From assembly GCF_026210795.1 (NCBI RefSeq), contig NC_089448.1, positions 1,736,001 through 1,800,000 on the forward strand: DNA of 64,000 nt, written 5' to 3'. The position numbers and the translations under genes are program-made. This DNA comes from Rhizophagus irregularis (Eukaryota; Glomeromycota; Glomeromycetes; Glomerales; Glomeraceae). How positions within the stretch are numbered: position 1 is the stretch's first letter; each line of letters opens with the position of its first letter. Shown one piece after another: positions 35,232-45,231 of the stretch. The notes beneath the pieces were generated by a model. The model did no database searches. It worked only from the letters and a program-made list of their open reading frames with translations, and was not told the DNA's origin.

Positions 35232-37313
35232 TTAGTTCTGTGCTCTTCTCCATTTCTCCACCTCTTTAAATACTTTTCTCCAACTACTATTGTCATTTTT
35301 AACTTTTACTCGACTGTATCTTTTAGTATCTTTGTACACACCCTGATTTTCCTCAAACATTCTAACCATGTCCAAATATTCATCCTTCTTTAATGTTGGA
35401 TATGATGATTTTTCCGTTTTCTTTGTTTCTCTTCCAATGTAATTTTTCCAACATACGTCACCATCTTTTTCTAAAAATATTACTATTGATTTATCTATTG
35501 TTTCTTTCAATCTGAATATTTCTTTTTCCATCTCATGATTTCCATGCGGAGTAATTAATCCTCTGTCAAAACTTTTCGTCTTTTGATAATAATATTCACA
35601 ATATGGTGATTTGTCTAAAATTATTATATCTGTATCTTCATCGTACTCTACCATTCTTCTATTTATTTGTTCCACTACTTCTTTTCTGAATTTCCATTCT
35701 GTATCCATCTTTGATTCGTGAAATTCATCTTTATCTTTTCTTCTTCTTTTATAAGTATTGAATCTTACTTTTAATCCTTGTTCTTCCCATTCTTTAATTA
35801 AATTTTGTACTATACTTGTTTTTCCCAATCCGTCTACTCCATTGATTATTACTATTTCTGGTTGTTCCTCCACTATCTTTAATAATCTACTTAGTGCGTC
35901 GGCGTTCGTATTTTCTTTTCCCGACCTATGTACTACTTCGAAATTATATTGCTGTAATTCCATTACCCATCTTGCTCTTCTTCCTTTCGGTATTTTTGCG
36001 TTCATTAATCCTTTTAATGCACTGTGATCTGTTATTACTTTAAATTTTCTATCGATTAAATACTTATGAAAATGTTGAATTCCCCAAACTATTCCTAAAC
36101 ATTCCAATTCTGTTATCGGGTAATTTTCTTCTGCTGGTAATAAACTTCTACTTGCATATGCTATTACTACTTCTTTTCCTTTTTCATCTTTTTGACTTAA
36201 TACTGCACCTAATCCTTTTCCTGATGCATCTGTTATTAATAGAAATTCTTTCTTCCAATCTGGATGTCGCAATATTGGATATTGTATTAACTTTTCTTTT
36301 AATTTTTCAAACGCTTCTTGTTGCTCTCTTCCCCAAATGAAAGGTATTCCCTTCTTTCTTAAATCACTTATTGGTCTTGCTATCCTTGAAAAATTCTTCA
36401 CGAATTTTCTGTAATATGAACAAAGTCCTAAAAATGATCTTACTTCTTTCACCGTTGTTGGTGCCTTCATTTCTTTTATCTTTTCTATCTTTTTATCGTC
36501 TGGCCTTAATCCATCATTTCCTACTATATGTCCTAAAAATTCTATATTTCTTTCCAAAAATCTACATTTCTTTAGTTTTATTATTAAATTATTCTCCTGT
36601 AACTTCTTTAATACTTTTTCCACATGTTCCATATGGTCTTTTAAATTTTCTGAATATATCATAATATCGTCAATATATACTACTACAAAATCGTTTATGT
36701 ATTCTTCTAATATTTCATCCATTAATCTTTGAAATGTTGCTGGTGCATTAGTTAAACCGAATGGCATTACATTATACTCAAATAATCCCTTTGAACATAC
36801 AAATGCTGTTTTTTCTTTGTCTTCTTCTTTCATTTCTACTTGATTAAATCCCGCCGCTAAATCTATACTTGAAAACCATTTTGCTTTTCTATATTTGTCT
36901 AACAATTCATCCATCCTTGGTAAAGGAAAACTATCCATTATAGTTATCTTGTTTAACTTTCTGTAATCAATACAAAATCTATATTTTCCTGTTTTCTTTC
37001 CTGCTAATGTAACCGGTGAACTCCACGGACTCTTTGATTTTCTTATCCTTCCTTGTCTTAATAATTTATCTACTTCTTCACTTATAAATTTTGCCTTCTC
37101 ATCTGTTTCTTTGTATCTTCTTTGCTTTATTGGTTCTACCCCATCTTTTATTTTTATCTCATGTTGCGCCGCTTTTGTTCTTCCTTCTATTTCTTTGTCA
37201 TATTCCAAAATATCTTGGTATTTTAATAATAATTTTACCATATTTTCCCAAATTGGTTCTTCCACTTTCCCTATACTTAATTTCTGCATAAATTTTTCAC
37301 TAGGTTTAAGCAT
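35232..37313 (-). CDS. pol: Pol: reverse transcriptase, RNase H, thymidylate-kinase-like P-loop domain
   Basis: 693 residues. RT (about 55-260): SSIDLAAGFNQVE (Asp151), MPFGLTNAPATFQ, and catalytic YIDD at 213-216, followed by thumb and connection (GHIVGNDGLRPDD, FLGLCSYYRKFV). RNase H (about 355-477): ITDASGKGLGAVL, TELECLG, ITDHSALKGL and NADALSRL supply the acidic residues. Eight residues later a kinase fold begins: IVIINGVDGLGKTSIVQNL, with Walker A GVDGLGKTS at 492-500, then IIILDKSPYCEYYYQK (DKSPY 567-571, like the DRY/DRSPYS loop of thymidylate and deoxynucleoside kinases), VIFLEKDGDVCWKNYIGRE (strand plus Arg-containing lid region) and YLDMVRMFEE. There is no integrase HHCC or DDE motif. 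The ORF is open throughout; its first Met lies 36 bases beyond the protease stop in another frame. Confidence 0.88.
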   Translation of the reverse strand: MLKPSEKFMQKLSIGKVEEPIWENMVKLLLKYQDILEYDKEIEGRTKAAQHEIKIKDGVEPIKQRRYKETDEKAKFISEEVDKLLRQGRIRKSKSPWSSPVTLAGKKTGKYRFCIDYRKLNKITIMDSFPLPRMDELLDKYRKAKWFSSIDLAAGFNQVEMKEEDKEKTAFVCSKGLFEYNVMPFGLTNAPATFQRLMDEILEEYINDFVVVYIDDIMIYSENLKDHMEHVEKVLKKLQENNLIIKLKKCRFLERNIEFLGHIVGNDGLRPDDKKIEKIKEMKAPTTVKEVRSFLGLCSYYRKFVKNFSRIARPISDLRKKGIPFIWGREQQEAFEKLKEKLIQYPILRHPDWKKEFLLITDASGKGLGAVLSQKDEKGKEVVIAYASRSLLPAEENYPITELECLGIVWGIQHFHKYLIDRKFKVITDHSALKGLMNAKIPKGRRARWVMELQQYNFEVVHRSGKENTNADALSRLLKIVEEQPEIVIINGVDGLGKTSIVQNLIKEWEEQGLKVRFNTYKRRRKDKDEFHESKMDTEWKFRKEVVEQINRRMVEYDEDTDIIILDKSPYCEYYYQKTKSFDRGLITPHGNHEMEKEIFRLKETIDKSIVIFLEKDGDVCWKNYIGRETKKTEKSSYPTLKKDEYLDMVRMFEENQGVYKDTKRYSRVKVKNDNSSWRKVFKEVEKWRRAQN

Positions 37314-37348
37314 CTTTTCTGTCTCTCTCTCTTCAGAGCCAAGACTCT

Positions 37349-37852
37349 CTATTTAAAATTCTGGTGCATTTTGAATACCTCTCCCTCATCGTTACTTTCA
37401 TATTCTTCATCGTCCTCGCTCTCTTCGCTTTCATATATTGCTTCTCTTTCATATCCTACTGGGATCGTTATTATTTCTCCCCGTTCTTCTATTCTTAAGG
37501 TATGATCTTCGAAATTTATTTTTGCATTATACAGCTTCCATATATCATTTCCCAAAATTAGATCCTCCTCTTCTGAATCGATTACTTCAACGTCTCTTAA
37601 TATCTCTAATTCATCTTTGTATCTTAAAGTTATATTTGCCTTTCCTAATGCTGCTATCTTTTGCCCATTTGCTATTGTACATCTAAATTTACTTTTTCCA
37701 AATATAGGTATATTCAATCTTCTTCTTAATTTATCTGTTATCACGCTTACTGCTGCTCCGGTATCTATTATTACACTCACTAATTGATCTTCAACTTCTA
37801 ATTCCGTTCTCATTGCTGTAGTTCTTTTCTCTTCATCTTTCATAGTTCCCAC
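37349..37852 (-). CDS. Retropepsin (protease) of the Ty3/gypsy element
   Basis: Aspartic protease that would mature Gag and Pol. 167 codons from the first Met, with the active-site motif VIIDTGAAVSVI (Asp30), a flap region, and ILGNDIWKLY near the C-terminus as the second family signature. The C-terminal part is acidic. It lies in the same frame as gag, separated only by a TGA, so it is probably made as a Gag-protease readthrough product. The following pol frame is offset. Confidence 0.85.
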   Translation of the reverse strand: MGTMKDEEKRTTAMRTELEVEDQLVSVIIDTGAAVSVITDKLRRRLNIPIFGKSKFRCTIANGQKIAALGKANITLRYKDELEILRDVEVIDSEEEDLILGNDIWKLYNAKINFEDHTLRIEERGEIITIPVGYEREAIYESEESEDDEEYESNDEGEVFKMHQNFK

Positions 37853-37869
37853 CGAGTGTAGTCAATTTT
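37848..37869 (-). promoter_or_regulatory. Gag/protease stop codon in leaky TGA-CTA context
   Basis: On the minus strand gag ends AAA AAT TGA CTA CAC and the protease follows in the same frame with no other stop. UGA followed by CUA is the best-known readthrough context in plants, animals and viruses. The arrangement suggests programmed readthrough for protease synthesis; no test of efficiency is possible from sequence. Confidence 0.6.
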
Positions 37870-40800
37870 TCTCGTTTATACTTCTTGGTCTATATGTTCC
37901 TTCTCTTAATTGTTTATGGTACTTAGGATTCCCGTTTACTAATTGTCCATATGTTATATTCGCTCTACAATTTTTCACATCTTCCACAATATCATAAGGT
38001 GGTATTCCGTCAGTTAGTCTTGGTCCATATTCTCTGGGCTTTGTTGGTCCTCCTGCTTCTCTCCATTTTCTTAGTCCTTCTGTTGGGTCGTAATAAGCTT
38101 GCCTTTTATTACTCCACCTCATTCCTTTTGGTCCCATTGGTCTATCCCCATTTTGTTCAGTTCGTTCAGGTATATAATTTGGTGCTGTTGTACCAGTTGG
38201 TATTTCTCTATCATCCATTCTATTTCCTGCTTCTCTTAATTCTTCTTGTAAATTTCTTCCTTCATCATTGTTTTTATATCCCACTATTGGACTCGTCCTT
38301 CTTGATTGTCTTCTTCCTTTTACTGCGTCATCTTTTGCGTATAATTCACTATGATAATTTAATTCTCTATCTTCATAATCATCGTAATAGCCTTGTGTAT
38401 AATACATTTCACCGTATTGTGGTTCCTCGTATCCATATTCATCATAATAGTATTCTTCTTGATCATCATATTCGTCTATCATATTTAATCTTGCATTCCT
38501 TCCTTCAGGACAATTATTCTTATAATGCCCCACTCTATTACATCCGTAACATGTTGGTACCCTAATCTGATTTGGTTGATAACTATTCCTATTACCATTA
38601 TTTAATCTCCTTCCCATATTTGATCGATACCTATTCTTATTATCGTTATTTAATCTTCTCTCCATACTTGCTATTTGTGCTTCTAATTTACTGATTTTTG
38701 CCTTTTCTTTAAACATTTCAGCTAATTCGTCCTCATAATTTTCGTTCAATGGTTTTGCGAACATATTTTGTCTATTATCGTCTTTTCCGATGTCTATCTT
38801 CGTACTAATTGACGTTCCTATTGCTTTTCTTAAAAATTCGTCTTTCGCACCTTCTTCCCTTACTGCTATTTCTATCGCCCCATTTAAGTTCGCTGGATTC
38901 TGTCTTCTAACTTGATACCCTATTGTTGGTTCTAATCCTTCAATATAAAAATCTACTTGATATTCGTCTGCTAAGGCATGTCCTCTAGTTGCTATTCTTA
39001 ATATTTGTCTAAATCTTCTTGTATATTCTTCAACACTTTCACTTGTTTCTTGTCGGGTTTTTCTTAATTCTAGCATTTTCTTTCTTCTAACATCCTCTCT
39101 GGTAAATCTTCTTTTTATTCTATGCTTTAAATCATTATCATTATCTGCATCTGCCCAATTCACTAAGTTTCCCGCATTTACTTCTTTCATTTCATTATAC
39201 CATTGTGCTGCTGCCCCTCTTAAATGTGCTGCTGCGTATACCGCTTGTCTTACGCCATTAGCCCCCGCTGCTTTTCCGACTGCTGCAAATGCTACCTCGA
39301 ATTGTCTAACCCAATCAGTAACATCTTCATCTTCTCTTCCATAAAAGAGTGGTATACTAATTGTTCCTCCTGCTTCGTTCCCTGCATTTTCGATCCTTTC
39401 TATCAAACTTCCTCCTGCTCCTACTGCTGCGTTCAAAGTATTTGCTGGAAAACCTAAAGCATTTTCTATCACTCTTTTTATTTGACCCTCAGTTGCCATC
39501 TTCAATATATTCTCTTGAAATAAATCTTGTAAATTGTAATCAGATAATTCACTTTCGTTGTCAGAATTTTTAATATTTAATGAACTATTCGTATCTGAGT
39601 TTTGACTTAAGTCGCTATCCCCTCTATTTATAACATTTTCAACTTCATCTTCAAATTCTTCTTCGTTAAAATTTTCAATATCTTCATCCCATCTTTCATC
39701 CGGACTTAGTATTTCTCCAATCTTTTCTGAATCATCTGTATTATCTTCTTCTGATTCTTCATTATCGCTTCTTTCGCCACTTTCTTCACTATCTATTATT
39801 CCCGCTTGTTCTTTCAACAACTTATCTAATTTTTTTTTCAATTCTTTTTCCGACTCATCTTTATTTTCTTGAAAGATTTCAATGAATTCTTTATCTAAAA
39901 TTTCTCCATCTGTATATCCCATACTAGTTAATCTCAACAATTCTTCTTCAGTTATTATTGTTCCAATATCTTCAAAAATCTTCTGTAATCTTTTTACCCG
40001 ATCATCAATTTCATCGATATTTTCTTCTTCACAATCTTTGCATACCGTTCCTCCTAATCTAAACATGTCATTCATCCATCTTATTTCGCATCTTTCACAC
40101 CAAGTTGTATTCTCATTTAACCACTTATGAATCTCCTTTCTTAATTCTCTATCTTCTAATTCTATTATTCCCATATATTCTTCCACAAATTCTTTAGTTA
40201 TTATTATCCGATTATTTACCCCAAAACTCTTCATTCTTTGAATTTCCGACACATCTATTTCATATCCCAACTTTTCTAAATCATCTTTTAATTCTGCTAA
40301 CTCATCTTGTTCATTTTTCCGCATTTCTTTAATACATTCCCCGCATTCACTATCCGCTTCGTCCATTTCGAACCTTCTACTGCCGCATCTTTCACATATT
40401 ATTGTTTCTTTTTCTAACCATTCTTTTATCCTCAATTCTTTTTCCCTTTCATCCATTTCCTCTACCTCTTGAACTTTATCCATAAATATTTTTGTTACCA
40501 ATATATCCATTTCTATCATCAACTTTATTCCTATCTTCCAAATGTATCTCAATTGATCTTCGTCTATCGAGCTTGTCCTTCTTTTTAATTCACTAAATTT
40601 CCATGATTTATCTCCTATTATTATCTCTAATTCTTCCTCAGAACTATTTTCCAATTCGTAACTTGCTGGACTATCTTCACTTTCCGAATCTTCTGGTTCT
40701 TTTGTAAAACCCCTAGTATCTATAAATATCCTTATTATCTTTTGTATCATATTCTTATGATGTTCTTGAACATTATCTATTCTTACATTTTCGTATATTA

Positions 40801-41428
40801 TTCTTCTCCTTAATTCCTTCACTTTTTCTTCACTTTCCGCTATCTTTTCTTCTTCATATAATAATTCTTTGAACTTCTCTATTGCTCCTACTTCTGCTTT
40901 TACAGCTCTAACTTCTCCTAATGCGACTCTATACCATTGCCAAAATTTCTCAAATCTTCTTTCGACATCCCAATCCTCCAAAATATATTTGTGTTCTATT
41001 AATTCTGGATTTCCAATTAATCTATCAAATACTTCATTCTCTAGATTTCTTTCAATACAATCTCTTACAATTACTAATATAATTGTTCGTAATCCTTTTT
41101 CTTTCATCTTTGGTTGTATTCTATATCTTATTGATTCTGTTATTCTATCCATTATGTCTCTACATTTCCCTTTGTGTATTGTATCTTCCCTTTCTGAATT
41201 ATTCATACTTAATAAATCTAATACTCCTTTAATCGTTACGTCATTATATATTATTATTGCATCTTCAAATTTAAATAATGCGTCCCAAAATTTCTTGAAT
41301 ACTATTGGTTCATTTACTATTGGATAACATAATTCACAATTTAAACATTCGTCCAATTCTTCCGTTCCTAATTCGTGTTCCTTTTTATGTGTTCTATATT
41401 CGCTTTCCCATTGATGGTACCATTCCAT
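37862..41428 (-). CDS. gag: Gag with long zinc-ribbon-containing N-terminal extension
   Basis: 1188 residues, much longer than a usual Ty3 Gag. The C-terminal half is standard: capsid-like region about 690-870 (IPLFYGREDEDVTDWVRQFE, AAAQWYNEM, ESVEEYTRRFRQIL) and a CCHC knuckle CYGCNRVGHYKNNC at 960-973, then Tyr/Glu-rich sequence. The N-terminal 640 residues are unusual: two tandem modules of about 100 residues (337-436 and 437-537), each opening with a CxxC..CxxC pair (Cys345/348/362/365 and Cys444/447/463/466) and followed by helical, Leu-rich sequence, and then a long acidic region. Met644 (MATEGQIKRVIENAL) would give a Gag of normal size if internal initiation or cleavage occurs. Start chosen as the first Met of the open frame. 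Confidence 0.8.
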   Translation of the reverse strand: MEWYHQWESEYRTHKKEHELGTEELDECLNCELCYPIVNEPIVFKKFWDALFKFEDAIIIYNDVTIKGVLDLLSMNNSEREDTIHKGKCRDIMDRITESIRYRIQPKMKEKGLRTIILVIVRDCIERNLENEVFDRLIGNPELIEHKYILEDWDVERRFEKFWQWYRVALGEVRAVKAEVGAIEKFKELLYEEEKIAESEEKVKELRRRIIYENVRIDNVQEHHKNMIQKIIRIFIDTRGFTKEPEDSESEDSPASYELENSSEEELEIIIGDKSWKFSELKRRTSSIDEDQLRYIWKIGIKLMIEMDILVTKIFMDKVQEVEEMDEREKELRIKEWLEKETIICERCGSRRFEMDEADSECGECIKEMRKNEQDELAELKDDLEKLGYEIDVSEIQRMKSFGVNNRIIITKEFVEEYMGIIELEDRELRKEIHKWLNENTTWCERCEIRWMNDMFRLGGTVCKDCEEENIDEIDDRVKRLQKIFEDIGTIITEEELLRLTSMGYTDGEILDKEFIEIFQENKDESEKELKKKLDKLLKEQAGIIDSEESGERSDNEESEEDNTDDSEKIGEILSPDERWDEDIENFNEEEFEDEVENVINRGDSDLSQNSDTNSSLNIKNSDNESELSDYNLQDLFQENILKMATEGQIKRVIENALGFPANTLNAAVGAGGSLIERIENAGNEAGGTISIPLFYGREDEDVTDWVRQFEVAFAAVGKAAGANGVRQAVYAAAHLRGAAAQWYNEMKEVNAGNLVNWADADNDNDLKHRIKRRFTREDVRRKKMLELRKTRQETSESVEEYTRRFRQILRIATRGHALADEYQVDFYIEGLEPTIGYQVRRQNPANLNGAIEIAVREEGAKDEFLRKAIGTSISTKIDIGKDDNRQNMFAKPLNENYEDELAEMFKEKAKISKLEAQIASMERRLNNDNKNRYRSNMGRRLNNGNRNSYQPNQIRVPTCYGCNRVGHYKNNCPEGRNARLNMIDEYDDQEEYYYDEYGYEEPQYGEMYYTQGYYDDYEDRELNYHSELYAKDDAVKGRRQSRRTSPIVGYKNNDEGRNLQEELREAGNRMDDREIPTGTTAPNYIPERTEQNGDRPMGPKGMRWSNKRQAYYDPTEGLRKWREAGGPTKPREYGPRLTDGIPPYDIVEDVKNCRANITYGQLVNGNPKYHKQLREGTYRPRSINEKN

Positions 41429-43052
41429 TGTATGCTTTAGTTAAATTGCTATGAATATCCATCCAGAATTTCAATCGGACTCCTCTCTCTATATATATAT
41501 ATTTCGCTCTTATCATTTCTATTTTTGATCTTCTAAACATTCTTTTATCTTTGAATAGATTACTTCTTTCAATCTTTCGATTCCATCTTTCGGTTCTATA
41601 TATTTACTATGCCATATTTTACTATTAATTTTTACTGCGCCTTAAAATTTCAAAAATTTTTCTAAGTCCACGATCTCCTCAGGCTGCGGAGGTTTTTACT
41701 GTGCCATCAAATTTATCTTTTATCACCGATCTCCATAATTTCACATGTCACATCTTTTCGTCACTGTGATTCATAGTTTCACTTATCACCTCTTTTTGTC
41801 ACATCTTTTTGTCACATCTTTTTGTCACCAAGATCCATAATTTCACATATCACAAACTTTATGAAAATTTTGGAGTTTTAAGGTTTGCGAATTTCCAATC
41901 TCTCTTATCGTCCACATAAATCCTTCTTATTATATATTCTATATTATATAAATTAATCTATAACACACAAAATGTCGTTCTTTTCAGATAAATGTCTTTC
42001 TTTTCAAATAAATGTTCTTTTTCAAATAAATATTCCTTTTCAAATAAATGTTCTTCTTTTAAATAAATGTCCTTCTTTTCGGATTTTACTCTATTATTAA
42101 ATACTGCACGTAATGTTCATTATACGGCTCGTTAATGTGTAAATATCCTTCTATTTTTTTCTTCTTTTAACGGAACATTGTAATGAAAGCGTGAACTAGG
42201 ACACTACACCAGGAACCCTCATCTGAAATGTAGCCTAGGACCTGTAACAATACAACATATCAGTCTTTTCCTCCTTCGTTGGCCGACTCGTCTCTTAACG
42301 GGTGAATCTAATCTTCCGAAATCCAGTTTCAAAAGTCATCAGCTATCCATAAAACTCATCTAAACCAACTTTCTTAAATTGGTGGACCTATACTGAGCTT
42401 ATCTCTATCTTTTACCCGCTGGAGATACCCCACATTGAAATAAAAGCACGACAGTTTTCAGGTTTGTCCCATTTTATCCATCCAATGTTTCTTGATAGTA
42501 GGTGTCTTTACAATTTTCATTCCCCGTCCCCAAAGCAATTCACGTGTTATTGAGCTGGGTATCCAGATTTGACGTAACCCATACGTTATAATCTTTAATA
42601 TCGAAGAATAAAAATTTTCCAATCTCGAGCATTTATCCAAAATCCAAACTCAGAGGTAACCCATACCACACAGATGAACCCCGGATAATACATTGGTGTT
42701 CTCCCATTATTAATCTTTATTTCAAAATCCATCTTTCACTTCCACATCCCCTTATGAAATTTCTCAGGTACTTTATTCCCGAAAGAAATATTCTTGTGCT
42801 TTCTATCGATTAAATGATTACTTGCACAACTTCAAACTTCAATCTTTCACCTTTTCAAGTTTTTAACTCGATTAAATCCTTGTTGATTTATTGGTTCCTT
42901 TTGAACTCGTCAAAACCTGAAATCTAAAAATAAATTCTAAAATAAAATATTGATTAATAATACCTATCAGTGACTTACTAACGAAATTAAATTTTCATAT
43001 TAGTAATAATCATGTGATGATGATCATTTCCTTTCTCGGAGCATGCACCATA
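41429..43052 (-). other. 5' leader of the LTR retrotransposon
   Basis: About 1.6 kb between the 5' LTR and gag without a convincing ORF. It contains a short tandem of TTTTTGTCACATC (about 41785-41825) and repeats of TTTTCAAATAAATGTTC (about 41990-42080). This is where packaging and dimerisation signals would be expected, but none can be named. Confidence 0.5.
43035..43050 (-). promoter_or_regulatory. Primer-binding site candidate
   Basis: On the minus strand TGGTGCATGCTCCGAG starts 2 nt after the 5' LTR. TGG pairs with the CCA end of a tRNA. I cannot name the tRNA from memory with confidence. Confidence 0.55.
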
Positions 43053-44219
43053 TGAGATCCCCCAATTCCCCCTGTCATCAATTTACAAGGTTGCCACATC
43101 GAACGGGCATTCTCATGGTCGAACGAACGATTGAGCGAACAAACAAACGAACGAACGAGCAACCAAACGAACAAACACGTGATCAAAACATAATTAACGA
43201 ACAACAACATCAGCGAACAATATACAACGACATTCTTGGTTCACAAAATAAATAGCGTTAGTAATATAAAACGTTGAACGGTATAAAATAAAATTAACTT
43301 CTCTGAATTTTCCTCAATTTATATCCACTTTCGATTTCAAACTGCGATAGCTCTCGCTACGAATTATTATCTTCCAAAGGTATATATTTAATTCATCTTA
43401 AATTTTCATTAATTAAAATTAATTAATCAAACATTAATTAAAGTTTAGGGCGAACCTATTACTTTTAATTAATATTAAACTTCATTAATAATTAAAAAAT
43501 AAAACTTATATTTTATTGAGTTCTGTGGATGCGAACTGTGGAATTACTTTGAATTCCGTTCTCTATATATATAATTTTTATGCTACTTTCTATTCTATCT
43601 ATATACTATCTTTTATGTTCTTTACATATTATCTTTGAACTATCTTTCTAATATACTATCTATATTTTAAATACGCTATCTTTTAATATGCTATCTTATA
43701 TATTATTTTATATATTATCTTTTCTATTATTCAAATATTACATCGTAAAGAAATAATTTATAACCCATCCTTTGTGGCTGTGTTATCTTTATATATGTTC
43801 TTTTTAATATGTTATCTTTTATATTCCATCTTTATACTTTCTTTTCATATTATCTTTTATATTATTTTGTATTCTTTAATCTTTCCGACATTATTTTATA
43901 TGTTCTTTTAATCTACTTTATGTGTTTTGCTTATAATCTATCTTTTGTGGCTTATAATTATTCTTTCTTATCGTTCTTATTGTTAAAGATCGCTAAGCCG
44001 CAAATGATCGACTCTATTTATCCTATTGGTTCTTTGTCAATCATTCAATAAATATTACATCATGTAGATCATTACTCTTCTTAAATGTTTATCCTTTTCG
44101 GCTAATTATTTATCCATCCACACCAATCCACGATTAATTTGTTTGTTCTTAATACTTGATAATTACATTTGGCGGTTGAATTTTATCATCTTTTCGTGCT
44201 TGATATTTGGCCGTTTACA
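43053..44219 (-). repeat. 5' LTR of the Ty3/gypsy element (1167 bp)
   Basis: Same length and almost the same sequence as 33783-34949, with the target duplication ACGT directly outside it at 44220-44223. Near identity implies insertion too recent for visible divergence. Promoter elements were not identified individually. Confidence 0.92.
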
Positions 44220-44223
44220 ACGT

Positions 44224-44625
44224 TATGTTCGACATGGTACTAGAACATATCATAGACTGATTGATAGTGACTATGAGGTAGTTGAGGATTACTACCTTGT
44301 CCATTATGAAGAAGAGGCGCTTATAGAGGAAATCATCAATGAAACACGCTATAATGAGGAAAATCTTGATGGGCAGCGGTTAACTTTCAATGATATACAA
44401 CAAATCAGGACTGCTATTCAGGCTGACCAAGATGAATATGATGATTTTATCTTACAGCAGGATATGACTGATATAACAACTATCAGTCCTTCCGGTCGTC
44501 CACGAACTTTGGAGGACCATGCCCTGAGACTTGCAGAGCTTAATATTGAGTTGTGTAGGGAATGTCTCATGCCTGTAAGCCCAAGTGACTTAACGGACAA
44601 GTTGTGCAAGGACTGCTCCGAATAG
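44224..44625 (+). pseudogene. Polinton hypothetical protein, 3' part
   Basis: Continues the gene from 33606-33782 after the LTR retrotransposon: with one ACGT copy removed the frame runs on as YVRHGTRTYHRLIDSDYEV. The rest is acidic and helical and ends with a zinc-type pair CRECLMPVSPSDLTDKLCKDC before the stop at 44623. Total length about 190 residues. Not recognised; too short for a major capsid protein. Confidence 0.6.
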
Positions 44626-44670
44626 TTACTTAATTTTGAATAATTATTTTTTACATAAAGAAAGATAGCC

Positions 44671-44886
44671 ATGTCAACATCAATCGTAATAAACCAGTGC
44701 CAAAACTGTGGAGTAATCACTCCAAAAACAGCACATAGAGGATTATCCAGTGTATTATACAGACAGATTATAAAGAAGATTAGTGATGAGAATGACCCTC
44801 TACAAACCTTGGGAATTGCTAGGGATAAGTTAGTTCAGATCATTCATCAGGAAAGTAATGTGGACTTTACACAATTGTTTACATAA
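44671..44886 (+). CDS. Small Cys-motif protein of the Polinton
   Basis: 71 codons, starting MSTSIVINQCQNCGVIT. One CxxCG near the N-terminus and a downstream LGIARDKLVQII. The layout faintly recalls the RNA polymerase subunit RPB10, but the second Cys pair of that family is absent, so no assignment is made. It lies 45 bp after the preceding gene and 9 bp before the next, all on the plus strand, as in a compact viral gene cluster. Confidence 0.5.
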   Translation: MSTSIVINQCQNCGVITPKTAHRGLSSVLYRQIIKKISDENDPLQTLGIARDKLVQIIHQESNVDFTQLFT

Positions 44887-44895
44887 AGACTGGAT

Positions 44896-45231
44896 ATGAA
44901 AATTATGGATGGAGAGCCATATGAAGATATTAGGAAGTGGCTTCTCGAACAGCTTATAGCCATAGGTTGTGACAGTGGAGAAATTGCTTTATATCAATTT
45001 CTAAGGGATACATATCCAGATGGTATCGACGAGCCTTTCACTACATTCTATGAGAACTATGTAAATCATATAAGTAATCCAATGACTAAGAACTTTGCTT
45101 CTCGTGCTTCAGGAGCAATAGGGTTGAAGGCTAAGATGTTAAGGATTGACTTTGAAGGCCGTAAAAAAAGTGCTATGATTCTTAGAGCTTCTGCAGACGA
45201 ATTACTTGATATTCTCACAAGATACTATTAA
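44896..45231 (+). CDS. Polinton hypothetical protein, 111 aa
   Basis: Open from ATG 44896 (MKIMDGEPYEDIRKWLLEQL) with no internal stop; mostly helical by composition, ending ASADELLDILTRYY. Not recognised. Its 3' end overlaps the end of the convergent ATPase gene by 17 bp. Confidence 0.5.
   Translation: MKIMDGEPYEDIRKWLLEQLIAIGCDSGEIALYQFLRDTYPDGIDEPFTTFYENYVNHISNPMTKNFASRASGAIGLKAKMLRIDFEGRKKSAMILRASADELLDILTRYY

Larger units (their letters stand above)
33783..44219 (-). mobile_element. Ty3/gypsy-type LTR retrotransposon, 10.4 kb, kinase in place of integrase
   Basis: Complete by structure: two 1167-bp LTRs that start TG and end CA, a 4-bp target duplication ACGT (33779-33782 and 44220-44223), a primer-binding-site candidate next to the 5' LTR and a purine tract next to the 3' LTR. 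On the minus strand the order is gag, protease, RT-RNase H and then a P-loop kinase; the ORF ends 283 bp before the 3' LTR. No integrase domain is present between RNase H and the LTR or anywhere else in the element. All three ORFs are free of disabling changes. It interrupts a Polinton gene. Confidence 0.9.
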
